A DNA stretch of 64,000 nt from an uncultured Clostridia bacterium (GCA_949286835.1 CASEDP010000001.1:124001-188000); one strand, 5' to 3'. Counted from the stretch's first letter, positions 18,828 to 27,735 are shown. The notes: a model not told the origin generated them from the sequence alone. Numbers and translations are program-made.

Positions 18828-19781
18828 TTAAGCCTTATCACTGACTATTCTTTCGGCAATCCTGAGTTTGGCGCATTTTGAACGGGAATTTATCGCCATC
18901 TCCTTTACAGTTGCCACAATAGGTTTTTTTGTTATTATTTCAATCTCTTTCTTCTTGCCGCATACGCAAACGGGTAAACTTTTATCGCATATGCAGTCTG
19001 TTTCAAGTTCCTTGAAAGCCCTCTTTACTATCCTGTCCTCCAGCGAGTGGAAAGTAAGTATGGCTATTCTTCCTCCTGCCTTCAGCCTTCCGGTCAATCC
19101 CGTGACACATTCATACAGTCCGTCGAGTTCGCCGTTCACCGCAATTCTTATCGCCTGAAAGCTCTTCCTCGACGCGGGTCCGTTCTGCTGAAATTTCTTT
19201 GGTATGCTGTCTTCGATTATCTTTACGAACTGCCCGCAGGTTTCAAGCTTTTCCGTCTTTCTAACCCTTGCGATGTTCGCAGCTATCTGGGGAGCGAACC
19301 GCTCTTCCCCGTATTCGTAGAGTATTTTCTTTATCTCATCCTGCGGATATTCGTTGAGGATAGTCGCGGCAGTAACGGGCGCCGTCTTGTCCATTCGCAT
19401 ATCCAGAGGCGACGAAGGCTTCATATAGGCAAATCCCCTCTCTTCGCTGTCGAGCTGATAACTCGAAACCCCGAAGTCGAGAAGTATGCCGTCAACTTTG
19501 TCCACGCCTGCAAGAGCAAATACTTCTTCGTAGTTTTTGTAGTTCGATTTGTAAATGGTAAACCTTCCTGAAAAGGGGTTAAGCCTTTCGGTTGCCGCCG
19601 CTATCGCGTCGTCGTCGAGGTCTGTGGCAATCAGCCTTCCGTCAGGCGAGCTCCTCTTCAGTATTTCATAGGAGTGTCCGCCGCCCCCCACGGTGCCGTC
19701 GAAGTATATGTCGCCGTTTTTTATGTTCAGCCCTTCCATACACTCTTCGAGCATTACGGGGATATGAGAAAACCCTGCCAT
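18828..19781 (-). CDS. rsmH: 16S rRNA (cytosine-1402-N4)-methyltransferase
   Basis: RsmH (MraW) methylates C1402 in the decoding centre of 16S rRNA using S-adenosylmethionine. The SAM-binding motif is FDGTVGGGGHS near residue 28, with GILLDFGVSSYQLD and ERGFAYMKPSSPLDMRMD as further family signatures. The C-terminal motif ILTFHSLEDRIVK is present. The length of 317 aa is standard. It begins two bases after the mraZ stop, in the canonical dcw order. Confidence 0.98.
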   Translation of the reverse strand: MAGFSHIPVMLEECMEGLNIKNGDIYFDGTVGGGGHSYEILKRSSPDGRLIATDLDDDAIAAATERLNPFSGRFTIYKSNYKNYEEVFALAGVDKVDGILLDFGVSSYQLDSEERGFAYMKPSSPLDMRMDKTAPVTAATILNEYPQDEIKKILYEYGEERFAPQIAANIARVRKTEKLETCGQFVKIIEDSIPKKFQQNGPASRKSFQAIRIAVNGELDGLYECVTGLTGRLKAGGRIAILTFHSLEDRIVKRAFKELETDCICDKSLPVCVCGKKKEIEIITKKPIVATVKEMAINSRSKCAKLRIAERIVSDKA

Positions 19782-19783
19782 TA

Positions 19784-20221
19784 TCAGATACCCAGCCCTG
19801 CGATGAGCTGATCGTAATTCTCATCCTCGCCGGCGAAGTATTCGTCATAGACCTTCTTGGACCAGATTTCCACCCTCGTTACCGTTCCGCAGATGACAAG
19901 GTCCTTGTCGTCCTTGCCCATTCCTGCGTGGCTGCGAAGTTCGGGGGGCAATATCACCCTGCCCTGCGCGTCTTCTACCGCGGGAACGAACGACTTTGCG
20001 AACGCCCTGAGACCCTTCTGCTTTTCGATTTCCGAAAGCTTGATTTCCTTGAGCTTTTCAAACTGGGCTTCTACCGCTTCCTTGGGAAAGACGTATATGC
20101 ACTTGTTTGCGCCCTTTGCGAAATAGTATTCATCGCCGAGCTCTTTTCTGAGCTTGGCAGGAATTCTCATTCTGTTTTTCGCATCAAGCTGGTGATTGTA
20201 CTCACCTGTCAGCATAAACAT
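19784..20221 (-). CDS. mraZ: Transcriptional regulator MraZ
   Basis: MraZ is a DNA-binding protein of the AbrB fold that controls the dcw operon from its own promoter. Two copies of the family motif are visible: DAKNRMRIPAKLR and DAQGRVILPPELR. I start at the ATG at 20221 (MFMLTGEYNHQL, 145 aa); the open frame extends further upstream through the promoter region and is not coding there. A second ATG two codons later is equally possible. Confidence 0.97.
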   Translation of the reverse strand: MFMLTGEYNHQLDAKNRMRIPAKLRKELGDEYYFAKGANKCIYVFPKEAVEAQFEKLKEIKLSEIEKQKGLRAFAKSFVPAVEDAQGRVILPPELRSHAGMGKDDKDLVICGTVTRVEIWSKKVYDEYFAGEDENYDQLIAGLGI

Positions 20222-20252
20222 AGAATATACGCCCTTTTCAATAAGTGATTTA

Positions 20253-20284
20253 ATGATAGCACACGTTTTGCCCACTGTCAACCA
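20253..20284 (-). promoter_or_regulatory. Promoter of the dcw operon with candidate MraZ boxes
   Basis: On the minus strand TTGACA, a 17-base spacer and TATCAT (-35 at 20276-20281, -10 at 20253-20258). TGG, TGGG and TGTG recur with a spacing of 10-11 bases across the -35 and spacer (20260-20284). This matches the style of the TGGG direct repeats known as MraZ boxes. Confidence 0.75.
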
Positions 20285-20350
20285 CTATTTGATAATTTTT
20301 TCAAGATTTTAAAATTATTTTGTTAACTTAAACATTAGTTTGCGATATTA

Positions 20351-21133
20351 TCACAGTTCTCGGGTTGGTTGATTACCGAATATTGCGCTATAAATACGTC
20401 TATTTTTGGCAATATTACCGCAATAAAAGCTTACTTTTCCTGTTTTACTCAAACAGTGGTCAGAAATCCCTGAAATTTCACCTCGGTGGTCATAAATCCC
20501 TAACATTTCACCCAAACGGCGACTTGTGCCGTCAATTCCGTCAAAAATGCGGCAGCAATATGCCCGACTTAACTGCCCTGCAAGATAGACGTAATGAGTG
20601 CAGCCGAGCACAATGCTTTCACAGTTTTCGGGCAGAGCAACGAGATCTTTTGGCAGAACTTCAGGCAACGCGAAGATATTGCCTTCGATATACGCCGCAA
20701 GGTCAGGACAGGGACATACGGTTGCGGAGGGAAAATTTGCCGCCACAAGCGCCCTGAAATTACTGCTCTGCGCCGTCGCCTCGGTCACCAGAACGGCGCA
20801 TTTGCCACCCGATTTTGCCGCCTCTTTTACCGCAGGCTGCATACCGACTATCGGCACGGGATATCTCTCACGAAGCCGCTCAATGCACTCCGCGGTGACG
20901 GTGTTGCAGGCGACTACAATCGCCGTCGGACGATATTGCATTGCCCCGTCAAGCACTGCGGTGGCGAGCGAAAACACCTCCTCCGCCGACCTCATTCCGT
21001 ACGGAACGTTGAAATTGTCAGCCGCATATATGTAGTCGAAATGCGGATATCTTTTAACGCAGGCATTCAGCACATTGAGCCCGCCTATCCCGCTGTCAAA
21101 CACAATTACACTCACTTTGTCCGATTTTACCAT
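20351..21133 (-). CDS. murI: Glutamate racemase
   Basis: MurI converts L- to D-glutamate for MurD. The two catalytic cysteines are visible as VACNTVT (C76) and LGCTHY (C178), with the N-terminal FDSGIGGL and the substrate loop NFNVPYGMRS. It lies upstream of mraZ on the same strand, about 130 bases away but with the mraZ promoter between. The start is uncertain: the ATG at 21133 directly follows a TATAAT and has no ribosome binding site, and GTG codons a few residues in could serve. A 10-residue internal duplication is seen near the C-terminus. Confidence 0.93.
   Translation of the reverse strand: MVKSDKVSVIVFDSGIGGLNVLNACVKRYPHFDYIYAADNFNVPYGMRSAEEVFSLATAVLDGAMQYRPTAIVVACNTVTAECIERLRERYPVPIVGMQPAVKEAAKSGGKCAVLVTEATAQSSNFRALVAANFPSATVCPCPDLAAYIEGNIFALPEVLPKDLVALPENCESIVLGCTHYVYLAGQLSRAYCCRIFDGIDGTSRRLGEMLGIYDHRGEISGISDHCLSKTGKVSFYCGNIAKNRRIYSAIFGNQPTREL
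20456..20515. repeat. 30-bp tandem duplication inside murI
   Basis: Two imperfect 30-bp units begin at 20456 and 20486. The frame is kept, and on the coding strand they give the paired decapeptides GEMLGIYDHR and GEISGISDHC. Confidence 0.8.
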
Positions 21134-21197
21134 ATTATAAAGATATGACCCGCGCGAAAATATTATTAAAAAAATTGAAAAAGGCGTCTAAAATTAG

Positions 21198-21226
21198 TTT
21201 ACAATGGGCAATTTTTATGATAGAAT
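21198..21226 (+). promoter_or_regulatory. Sigma-A promoter for rpsT
   Basis: TTTACA, a 17-base spacer and TAGAAT, 43 bases before the rpsT start. Confidence 0.7.
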
Positions 21227-21269
21227 TACAAAAGATTTAAGTTGAAAACATCCAAAAGGAGAAATTGAA

Positions 21270-21533
21270 GTGCCCAATATAAAATCAGCTAAGAAGCGTA
21301 CGTTAGTTACCGAAAAGAAGACCGCCCAGAACAGAATTATTAAGTCTCAGGTCAAGACTTCAATCAAGAAGTTCCTTGCAGTTGTCGCTCAGGGCGACAA
21401 GGAAGCGGCTACCGCACTTTTACCCGAAGTTTACGCTACCATTGACGGCGCTGTGAGCAAGGGCGTTCTCAAGAAGAACACTGCTGCAAACAAGAAGTCG
21501 GGTCTCACCAAGAAGCTCAACGAAATGGCTTAA
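21270..21533 (+). CDS. rpsT: 30S ribosomal protein S20
   Basis: S20 binds 16S rRNA early in 30S assembly. This is a small basic three-helix protein of 87 aa with the usual opening PNIKSAKKR and ending in GLTKKLNEMA. The start codon is GTG with AAGGAG eight bases upstream; a non-AUG start is common for rpsT, where it contributes to autoregulation in other bacteria. It is a single-gene unit between its own promoter and a strong terminator. Confidence 0.97.
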   Translation: MPNIKSAKKRTLVTEKKTAQNRIIKSQVKTSIKKFLAVVAQGDKEAATALLPEVYATIDGAVSKGVLKKNTAANKKSGLTKKLNEMA

Positions 21534-21552
21534 CATCATATAGAATTTATCA

Positions 21553-21584
21553 GGGACGCATCGCAATGATGCGTCCCTTTCTTT
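21553..21584 (+). terminator. Terminator after rpsT
   Basis: A 10-bp perfect stem (GGGACGCATC with GATGCGTCCC), a 5-base loop and a T-rich tail. Confidence 0.93.
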
Positions 21585-21626
21585 ATTTTACGCACACGCA
21601 AAAACACCGTTATATCTTCAAAACTC

Positions 21627-21655
21627 TTGACATAGCAGCGCGCGGCAAGTATAAT
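21627..21655 (+). promoter_or_regulatory. Consensus promoter of the polyamine-transport operon
   Basis: Perfect TTGACA, a 17-base spacer and perfect TATAAT. It precedes the HTH-cupin regulator and potABCD with no internal terminator seen. Confidence 0.88.
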
Positions 21656-21662
21656 CAATTTA

Positions 21663-21681
21663 AGTTTACTATAAGTAAACT
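21663..21681. promoter_or_regulatory. Candidate operator palindrome at the pot operon start site
   Basis: AGTTTACT and AGTAAACT form a perfect inverted repeat around ATA, starting eight bases after the -10 box, so it covers the predicted transcription start. It is likely bound by the HTH-cupin protein encoded next; this is inference. Confidence 0.7.
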
Positions 21682-21745
21682 TTTTGTTTAATTTTAATAA
21701 TCTTCAGATTATATCAGAATAATGGATTACAGGGCAGGTAAAATT

Positions 21746-22279
21746 ATGCAGATAGGCTCAAAGATAAAGCGTCTGCGACAGCAGCTCAACCTCTCCCAGG
21801 CAGAGCTTGCAGACCGCTGCGAACTGACGAAAGGCTACATTTCTCAGCTCGAAAATGACCTAAACTCGCCGTCAATCGCCACTCTGATTGACATATTATC
21901 AGCGTTGGGAACAGATCTTTCGGAATTTTTCAAAAAAGAGGACGACGAAAAGATTGTCTTTTCCTCCGACGACTTTGTAGAAAAGCGCGAGGGCGGAATG
22001 TTGTTCAGGTGGATAATTCCCAACGCGCAGAAGAACGAGATGGAACCGGCACTCGTCGAGCTTGAGAGCGGCGCCTCTACGGGCGCCGACTTCCCCCACG
22101 AAGGCGAAGAATTCGGATATGTGATTGAGGGAAAAATCTGCATTTCGCTTGACGGAGCAAAACACATATGCAAAAAGGGCGAAAGCTTTTATTACGGGGC
22201 AAGTAAGTCGCACGCCATTTTCAACACGGGCAAGTCGACGGCAAAATTTATATGGGTTTCCACACCGCCTAATTTTTAA
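21746..22279 (+). CDS. XRE-family regulator with C-terminal cupin domain
   Basis: An N-terminal helix-turn-helix (about residues 4-60, with LSQAELADRCELTKGYISQLE) is joined to a cupin_2 domain (about 95-175, with DFPHEGEEFGYVIEGK). This layout is typical of regulators found beside polyamine transporters (PuuR-like). The cupin probably senses a small ligand such as a polyamine. I start at the ATG at 21746 (177 aa), with a weak AGG upstream; an ATG at 21722 lacks any ribosome site. It is the first gene of the operon and lies 14 bases before potA. It probably autoregulates through the palindrome at 21663-21681. Confidence 0.9.
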   Translation: MQIGSKIKRLRQQLNLSQAELADRCELTKGYISQLENDLNSPSIATLIDILSALGTDLSEFFKKEDDEKIVFSSDDFVEKREGGMLFRWIIPNAQKNEMEPALVELESGASTGADFPHEGEEFGYVIEGKICISLDGAKHICKKGESFYYGASKSHAIFNTGKSTAKFIWVSTPPNF

Positions 22280-22293
22280 GGAGAATATGAAAA

Positions 22294-23805
22294 ATGGACG
22301 CAAATGAAAACATAATCGAACTGATTGACGTCAGAAAGGAATTCGAGGACGAGACGGTTGCCGTCGACAACTTCAACCTCAAGATAAAGAAGGGGGAATT
22401 TGTCACCTTCCTCGGTCCGTCAGGTTGCGGCAAGACAACTACGCTGAGAATGATTGCCGGGTTCGAGTTGCCCACGTCGGGCAAGATACTCCTGAGCGGT
22501 CAGGATATAAGCAACCTGCCGCCCAACAAACGCCCCGTAAATACCGTATTCCAGAAATACGCACTCTTCCCCCACCTCAACGTCTACGAGAACATTGCCT
22601 TCGGGCTAAAACTAAAGCGTACCGAGCGCACGGTGACTGACAAAAAGAACAGAACGCACATAAAGAAAGAACGTCTGCCCAAGAGCGAAATTGACAGAAA
22701 GGTCAAAAAGGCGCTCGAGATAGTTGACCTCGAGGGGTTTGAAAAGCGCAGCGTTACCACCCTTTCCGGCGGACAACAGCAACGCATCGCCATTGCGAGA
22801 GCGATAGTCAACCAGCCCGAAATTCTCCTTTTGGACGAGCCGCTCGGCGCGCTTGACCTAAAGATGAGAAAGGAAATGCAGATAGAGCTCAAGAAGATGC
22901 ACGAGAGGTTGGGCATCACCTTCATCTATGTCACCCACGACCAGGAAGAAGCGTTGACTATGTCAGACAAGATAGTCGTCATAAACGACGGGGATATTCA
23001 GCAGATCGGCACCCCTACCGAGATTTATAACGAGCCCGTAAACACCTTTGTCGCCGACTTCATAGGCGAAAGCAACATCTTCAACGGCACTGTTGCAGGC
23101 AAGTTCAAAGTGCGCTTCTGCGGCGCGACATTCGACTGTCTGGACGAATTTGAGATAAACGACCTCGTCGACGTTGTCGTCCGCCCCGAGGACATAAAGA
23201 TCTGCGAGCCCGCAAAGGGTCAGTTGAAGGGCAAAGTCCTCTCCACCGTGTTCAAGGGCGTACACTACGAGATAACCGTATCCGTCGGCAGGTTTGAAAT
23301 AGTAATTCAGAGCACCTCATCCGCAGAGGTAGGCTCTACGATAGGTATGAAGATAAAGCCCGACGGAATTCACCTGATGCACAAGGTCTATACCGTCAAC
23401 AAATACGACGGAACTATAACCAAGAACAACACCGTTGAATTCGGCGACGGCGAATTTGACTGCGACGTTACGACGCTGTACAAGGGCTCTCACCTTGACG
23501 AGGAGGGATACCTCATCACCGCAAGCGGCGAGAAACTCGACCTGACGGGAACGGAAGTCAACGTCGAAGTGGATACCCACGACATAACTATGAGCGACGA
23601 TAAGTCGGCGGGCGGCGTATGCGGCAATATTATCTCTATGATATACAAGGGCGATCACTACCGCTATATTGTCAGGACGGAGGAAAACGAGGAAGACTAC
23701 GTCCTCTCCTGCCCCGACCTGTGGAATACGGGCGACTATGTAAGCCTGATCATCCCCGCGGATAAGATAAAGATGACGCTCAAGATGACGGAGGAAAAGG
23801 ACTGA
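22294..23805 (+). CDS. potA: Spermidine/putrescine ABC transporter ATP-binding protein, extended
   Basis: The ATPase that powers polyamine uptake. Walker [10 protein letters not shown] is at 41-49, the signature LSGGQQQR near 155, and Walker [12 protein letters not shown] near 175, followed by the switch His in THDQEEA. Between Q-loop and signature there is a lysine-rich insertion (about residues 105-130). At 503 aa it is some 130 residues longer than usual PotA. The extra part appears to be a second TOBE-like domain: residues around 321 (FKGVHY) and 452 (YKGDHY) lie in matching contexts. Co-transcribed with potBCD; two bases separate it from potB. Confidence 0.95.
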   Translation: MDANENIIELIDVRKEFEDETVAVDNFNLKIKKGEFVTFLGPSGCGKTTTLRMIAGFELPTSGKILLSGQDISNLPPNKRPVNTVFQKYALFPHLNVYENIAFGLKLKRTERTVTDKKNRTHIKKERLPKSEIDRKVKKALEIVDLEGFEKRSVTTLSGGQQQRIAIARAIVNQPEILLLDEPLGALDLKMRKEMQIELKKMHERLGITFIYVTHDQEEALTMSDKIVVINDGDIQQIGTPTEIYNEPVNTFVADFIGESNIFNGTVAGKFKVRFCGATFDCLDEFEINDLVDVVVRPEDIKICEPAKGQLKGKVLSTVFKGVHYEITVSVGRFEIVIQSTSSAEVGSTIGMKIKPDGIHLMHKVYTVNKYDGTITKNNTVEFGDGEFDCDVTTLYKGSHLDEEGYLITASGEKLDLTGTEVNVEVDTHDITMSDDKSAGGVCGNIISMIYKGDHYRYIVRTEENEEDYVLSCPDLWNTGDYVSLIIPADKIKMTLKMTEEKD

Positions 23806-23807
23806 AG

Positions 23808-24602
23808 ATGAAACTGCGTTTTAACAGAAGTCAGCTATGCATTCCGTATGCCCTCTTCCTCATACTGTTTGTCATAGCTCCCCTGCTTGTCATCATCTAC
23901 TATGCCTTTACAGACGGACAGGGACAGTTTACGTTTGAAAACTTCCTGAACTTTTTTTCGAGCACGAACACGATAGGAACGCTCATATACAGCCTGTTCC
24001 TCGCCGCGGTTGCGACTATTGTCTGCCTGATAATTGCCTACCCCACCGCGTATATTCTGGCAAGGAGCGGGTTCAAAAAGCAGCACGTTCTCCTTATGCT
24101 GTTCATTCTCCCGATGTGGATAAACTTCACGCTGAGAATTACGGCGCTCAAGGAAGTTCTTGCTCTTATTGAAGGCAACATAGCACGCTATACCTTCCTC
24201 AATTCGGTCATAGGTATGGTGTATGACTTCCTGCCATTTATGATACTTCCGCTCTACACCTGCTTTCTGAAGCTGGACAAAAATCTTATGGAGGCGGCTT
24301 CCGACCTCGGCGCGAACAGGTTTATGGTCTTTCTCAGGGTGACGCTGCCCCTCTCCGTGCCGGGCATAATCTCGGGCATAACTATGGTTCTCTTGCCCTC
24401 TATGACCAACTATGTCGTGCTGGATATGTTCTACAACAGCACATATATTATGGGCAGCCTTATAGGCAGCTATTTCAGCGCATATGACTGGAACAACGGC
24501 TCTATGATTTCACTCGTTCTGCTAGTCATAATATTCATAATAACGCTTGTTACAAACCGCTTTACCGACAGAGAGGACAACTCCGGGAGGGCAGTACTTT
24601 GA
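23808..24602 (+). CDS. potB: Spermidine/putrescine ABC transporter permease PotB
   Basis: One of the two inner-membrane permeases of the polyamine importer. Six hydrophobic segments are visible, and the EAA loop that contacts the ATPase reads EAASDLGANRFMVFLRVTLP near residue 165. The length of 264 aa fits the family. It starts two bases after the potA stop, and its TGA overlaps the TTG start of potC. Confidence 0.95.
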   Translation: MKLRFNRSQLCIPYALFLILFVIAPLLVIIYYAFTDGQGQFTFENFLNFFSSTNTIGTLIYSLFLAAVATIVCLIIAYPTAYILARSGFKKQHVLLMLFILPMWINFTLRITALKEVLALIEGNIARYTFLNSVIGMVYDFLPFMILPLYTCFLKLDKNLMEAASDLGANRFMVFLRVTLPLSVPGIISGITMVLLPSMTNYVVLDMFYNSTYIMGSLIGSYFSAYDWNNGSMISLVLLVIIFIITLVTNRFTDREDNSGRAVL

Positions 24603-25423
24603 AAAAAGCTATAAGAATTTCCTCTGTAATCTGGCTGATTTTGATACTTGCACTGATGTACGTGCCCATACTCATACTCGCCGTCTACAGCTTTACGGAG
24701 GCAACCACCGTCGGCGGCAATTTGGGCGGTTTTTCATTCGACAACTATATCAATCTGATGAAAAACGACGAACTCCGCGCAATGATATTCGGCACGCTTG
24801 CGCTTGCGCTCGGCTCGGCGCTGATTGCCACGGTACTCGGCACGCTCGGCGCGGTGGGCGCACACTATTCTAAGAGGCTGAAAAAGACGATGATAAATGC
24901 GGCGAACGAAATCCCCGTAGTCAACGCCGACGTTGTGACGGGCTTTTCGATATGCGTGCTTCTAATCATCCTTCTCGGCATAAGCAAGGACAGCTATGTG
25001 CCCCTCGTGATAGGTCACACAGTATTGAGCGCGCCCTTCGTATACCTCTCTATAACCCCGAAGCTCAAGCAGCTCGACAACAGCCTGTACGAGGCGGCGC
25101 TCGACCTCGGCGCAAGTCCCGCAAAGGCACTTTTCAAGGTTGTCCTGCCCCAACTTATACCATCCATACTTTCGGGCTTTATGCTTGCAGTGACGCTGTC
25201 GCTCGACGATTACTTCATCACGACTTACACCAAGCCCTCTGCTTTCGACACGATAAGCACATATGTAGTCAACGCCACCAAAGGCAGTCAGACGAGCGTA
25301 AAGACGGCGCTGTGGGCGCTGAGCACGCTGATATTCGTCTTAGTCGTCACCGTCGTAGTCTGTATGAACTTATTGTCGCGCAGGGATAACCACAAGGAGG
25401 CAAAGAAAGATGAAAGGGCTTAA
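24599..25423 (+). CDS. potC: Spermidine/putrescine ABC transporter permease PotC
   Basis: The second permease, with six hydrophobic segments and the EAA loop EAALDLGASPAKALFKVVLP near residue 165. The start is TTG at 24599, backed by GGGAGG eight bases upstream and overlapping the potB stop by four bases. The gene overlaps potD by 14 bases. The 274-aa length is typical. Confidence 0.95.
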   Translation: MKKAIRISSVIWLILILALMYVPILILAVYSFTEATTVGGNLGGFSFDNYINLMKNDELRAMIFGTLALALGSALIATVLGTLGAVGAHYSKRLKKTMINAANEIPVVNADVVTGFSICVLLIILLGISKDSYVPLVIGHTVLSAPFVYLSITPKLKQLDNSLYEAALDLGASPAKALFKVVLPQLIPSILSGFMLAVTLSLDDYFITTYTKPSAFDTISTYVVNATKGSQTSVKTALWALSTLIFVLVVTVVVCMNLLSRRDNHKEAKKDERA

Positions 25424-27068
25424 AAAGTTTATGTACGTTATCGCAGCGTGCGGCATTCTCGGCACGACTGTCATCCCCCTTTCCGCCTGCGGCAAATCAG
25501 AAGAGGTGCTGACACTCAGGATTGCCAACTGGGAGGAATATATTGACCTCGGCGACTGGGGCGACGACGAACTCATAGATATCGAAAACCCCTATGCCGA
25601 AAATCCGGAGGACGGAATTATCGGGCGCAACAGAATAATCGACGACTTCACCGAATGGTTCAACAGCCAGGACTACGGCTATGAAATCAAGGTAGAATAT
25701 TCAACTTTCGGCACAAACGAGGACTTGTATAATCGCCTTAAGCTTGGCGACGTCTATGACCTCGTCTGTCCGTCCGACTACCTCATTATGAAACTGATAG
25801 CCGAGGGCGCGGTCGAACCTTATTCGGATGACTTTCTCGACGCCGACAACCAACAGAATTACTATACCTGTAACGTCTCCCCCTATATAAGCGGAATATT
25901 TGCCGACAACGGCTGGGCGCAGTACGCCTCCTGCTATATGTGGGGCACAGTCGGAATTATGTATAACCCCGAAAAGCTCATCGATGTCGACGACGTGAGC
26001 TCCTTCGATATCCTCCTCAACGAGGACTATTACAAACAAGTGACCGTCAAGGACAACGTCAGGGACGCATATTTCGGCGCGTTGAGCATCCTGAACAGGG
26101 ACAAACTGCAAAGCGGGGATATAACCGCCGAAGAGCGCACCTCCCTCCTCAACGCCACGGACGGTGAGACAATCGCCGCGGCGGAGGACATATTGAAGAG
26201 TATAAAGGAGAACGTCTACTCCTTCGAAACGGACAGCGGCAAGGCTGATATGATTACGGGCAAAGTAGTTGCCAACCCCCAGTGGTCGGGTGACGCCGTC
26301 TATATTATGGACGAGGCGGAGAGCGATGAGGACAACCCCACGGAGCTCTGGTATTCGGTGCCCGACGAGTGTACAAATCTATGGTTCGACGGCTGGGTAA
26401 TGCTCAAGGACGGCATTGACGGCAACGCGCACAGAAAGCAGGCGGCAGAAGCCTTTGTCAACTTCCTCTCCCGCCCCGACAACGCGATAAGAAATATGTA
26501 CTACATCGGCTATACCTCGGCGATTGCAGGTGACACAATGTTCGACTACTTCGACTGGTACTACGGGCTGTCGTTTGACCCCGAGGACGAAGAATATTTC
26601 GACGAGGAACTAACGGACGTATTCGAATATGACGTGAGTTATTACTTTGGCGGCGAGAAAGGCGAATATACTATCTATATCGACGCCGATACGATTGACT
26701 TCGACAGAGAGCTGTACGGCGACTGTGCGCATACCGAATTGCTCGGCGAGGAATACGGCAACGACATCGAATACACCGTGTATTCGGGAATTGAGCAGAT
26801 AAGCCGCGGCAGACAGGCGTTTGCACAGTACCCGCCCGAGACAGTAATCGCAAGGAGCGTCGTAATGCAGGACTTCGGCGACAGGCTGGGCGACATAAAC
26901 CAGATGTGGATAAACGTCAGATGCCCCGACCTCCTCGATTTCAATCCCGCGGTCGTATGGGGCACGGCGGGCGTAATAGTCGCACTCGGTGCGCTGATAG
27001 TTGTATATAAGCTGAGATACAGAATTGACGACCTTTTGAGGAAAAAGGGCGAAAAACAAAAGATTTAA
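25410..27068 (+). CDS. potD: Polyamine-binding lipoprotein PotD with extra C-terminal membrane anchor
   Basis: The extracellular substrate-binding component of the polyamine importer. A signal peptide ends in the lipobox LSAC with C27 as the lipidated residue. The binding domain begins with LRIANWEEYID, as in the spermidine/putrescine-binding family, and includes WGTVGIMYNP. At 552 aa it is about 200 residues longer than common PotD. The extra residues form an acidic, Tyr-rich region (about 380-500). A second membrane helix near 517-538 (VWGTAGVIVALGALIVVYKL) follows, with a basic tail. The protein would thus be held at both ends. It ends the operon before a strong terminator. Confidence 0.92.
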   Translation: MKGLKKFMYVIAACGILGTTVIPLSACGKSEEVLTLRIANWEEYIDLGDWGDDELIDIENPYAENPEDGIIGRNRIIDDFTEWFNSQDYGYEIKVEYSTFGTNEDLYNRLKLGDVYDLVCPSDYLIMKLIAEGAVEPYSDDFLDADNQQNYYTCNVSPYISGIFADNGWAQYASCYMWGTVGIMYNPEKLIDVDDVSSFDILLNEDYYKQVTVKDNVRDAYFGALSILNRDKLQSGDITAEERTSLLNATDGETIAAAEDILKSIKENVYSFETDSGKADMITGKVVANPQWSGDAVYIMDEAESDEDNPTELWYSVPDECTNLWFDGWVMLKDGIDGNAHRKQAAEAFVNFLSRPDNAIRNMYYIGYTSAIAGDTMFDYFDWYYGLSFDPEDEEYFDEELTDVFEYDVSYYFGGEKGEYTIYIDADTIDFDRELYGDCAHTELLGEEYGNDIEYTVYSGIEQISRGRQAFAQYPPETVIARSVVMQDFGDRLGDINQMWINVRCPDLLDFNPAVVWGTAGVIVALGALIVVYKLRYRIDDLLRKKGEKQKI

Positions 27069-27080
27069 CGGTTAATCAAA

Positions 27081-27112
27081 GCCTCCGCACAAATTTGTGC
27101 GGAGGCTGTTTT
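27081..27112 (+). terminator. Terminator after potD
   Basis: A 26-base perfect palindrome (GCCTCCGCAC arms, A/T centre) followed by TGTTTT. Confidence 0.9.
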
Positions 27113-27125
27113 GATGTCTTAAGAG

Positions 27126-27158
27126 TTAAAAGGCAGCGCGTTTACCGCACTGCCTTTC
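27126..27158 (-). terminator. Terminator after ppa
   Basis: On the minus strand AAAGGCAG with inner GCG pairs with CGC and CTGCCTTT, followed by TTTT. It is convergent with the potD terminator. Confidence 0.7.
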
Positions 27159-27171
27159 TCTGTCTTAATAT

Positions 27172-27702
27172 TTATTTTTTGAACTTGTCGTCATATGCCT
27201 TTATACACTTACGGATGATTTCGATAGCCTCGTACTTGTGGCAGATCTCCTTTACGGTTGTGACCTTATGCTCGAGCATCTTATATACCTCGAAAAAGTG
27301 CATCATCTCCTCAAAGACGTGCTTAGGCAGCTCGTGAATGTCATAATAATGCTTATAGTTCGGGTCGTTGAGCGGAACGGCTATGATCTTTTCGTCGAGT
27401 TCGCCGCTGTCCACCATCTTTATAACTCCTATGGGCATACAAGTGACGAGCGTCATAGGATATATACTCTCGTTGCAGAGCACGAGGACGTCCAGAGGGT
27501 CGCCGTCATCCGCAAGCGTGCGCGGAATGAAGCCGTAGTTTGCCGGATAAACCGTTGAGGTATACAGCACCCTGTCCATTTTCAGAAGCCCGGTTTCCTT
27601 GTCAAGTTCATACTTAAGCTTACAGCCCTTAGGTATCTCAATAAGCGCTTCAAATTTGTTTTCCTTAATTCTCTCTTCATCGATGTCGTGCCAGATATTC
27701 AT
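27172..27702 (-). CDS. ppa: Inorganic pyrophosphatase, family I
   Basis: Soluble magnesium-dependent enzyme that hydrolyses pyrophosphate to phosphate and pulls biosynthetic reactions forward. The family I signature DDGDPLDVLVL is present, along with IEIPKGCKLKYE and ANYGFIPRT. It is about 176 aa. The start is ambiguous: after TAAGGAG come in-frame GTG (27714), GTG (27708) and ATG (27702). I prefer the ATG. It is a single gene between its own promoter and terminator. Confidence 0.96.
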   Translation of the reverse strand: MNIWHDIDEERIKENKFEALIEIPKGCKLKYELDKETGLLKMDRVLYTSTVYPANYGFIPRTLADDGDPLDVLVLCNESIYPMTLVTCMPIGVIKMVDSGELDEKIIAVPLNDPNYKHYYDIHELPKHVFEEMMHFFEVYKMLEHKVTTVKEICHKYEAIEIIRKCIKAYDDKFKK

Positions 27703-27735
27703 TTGCACATTCACTCCTTAAAATATTACATATGA

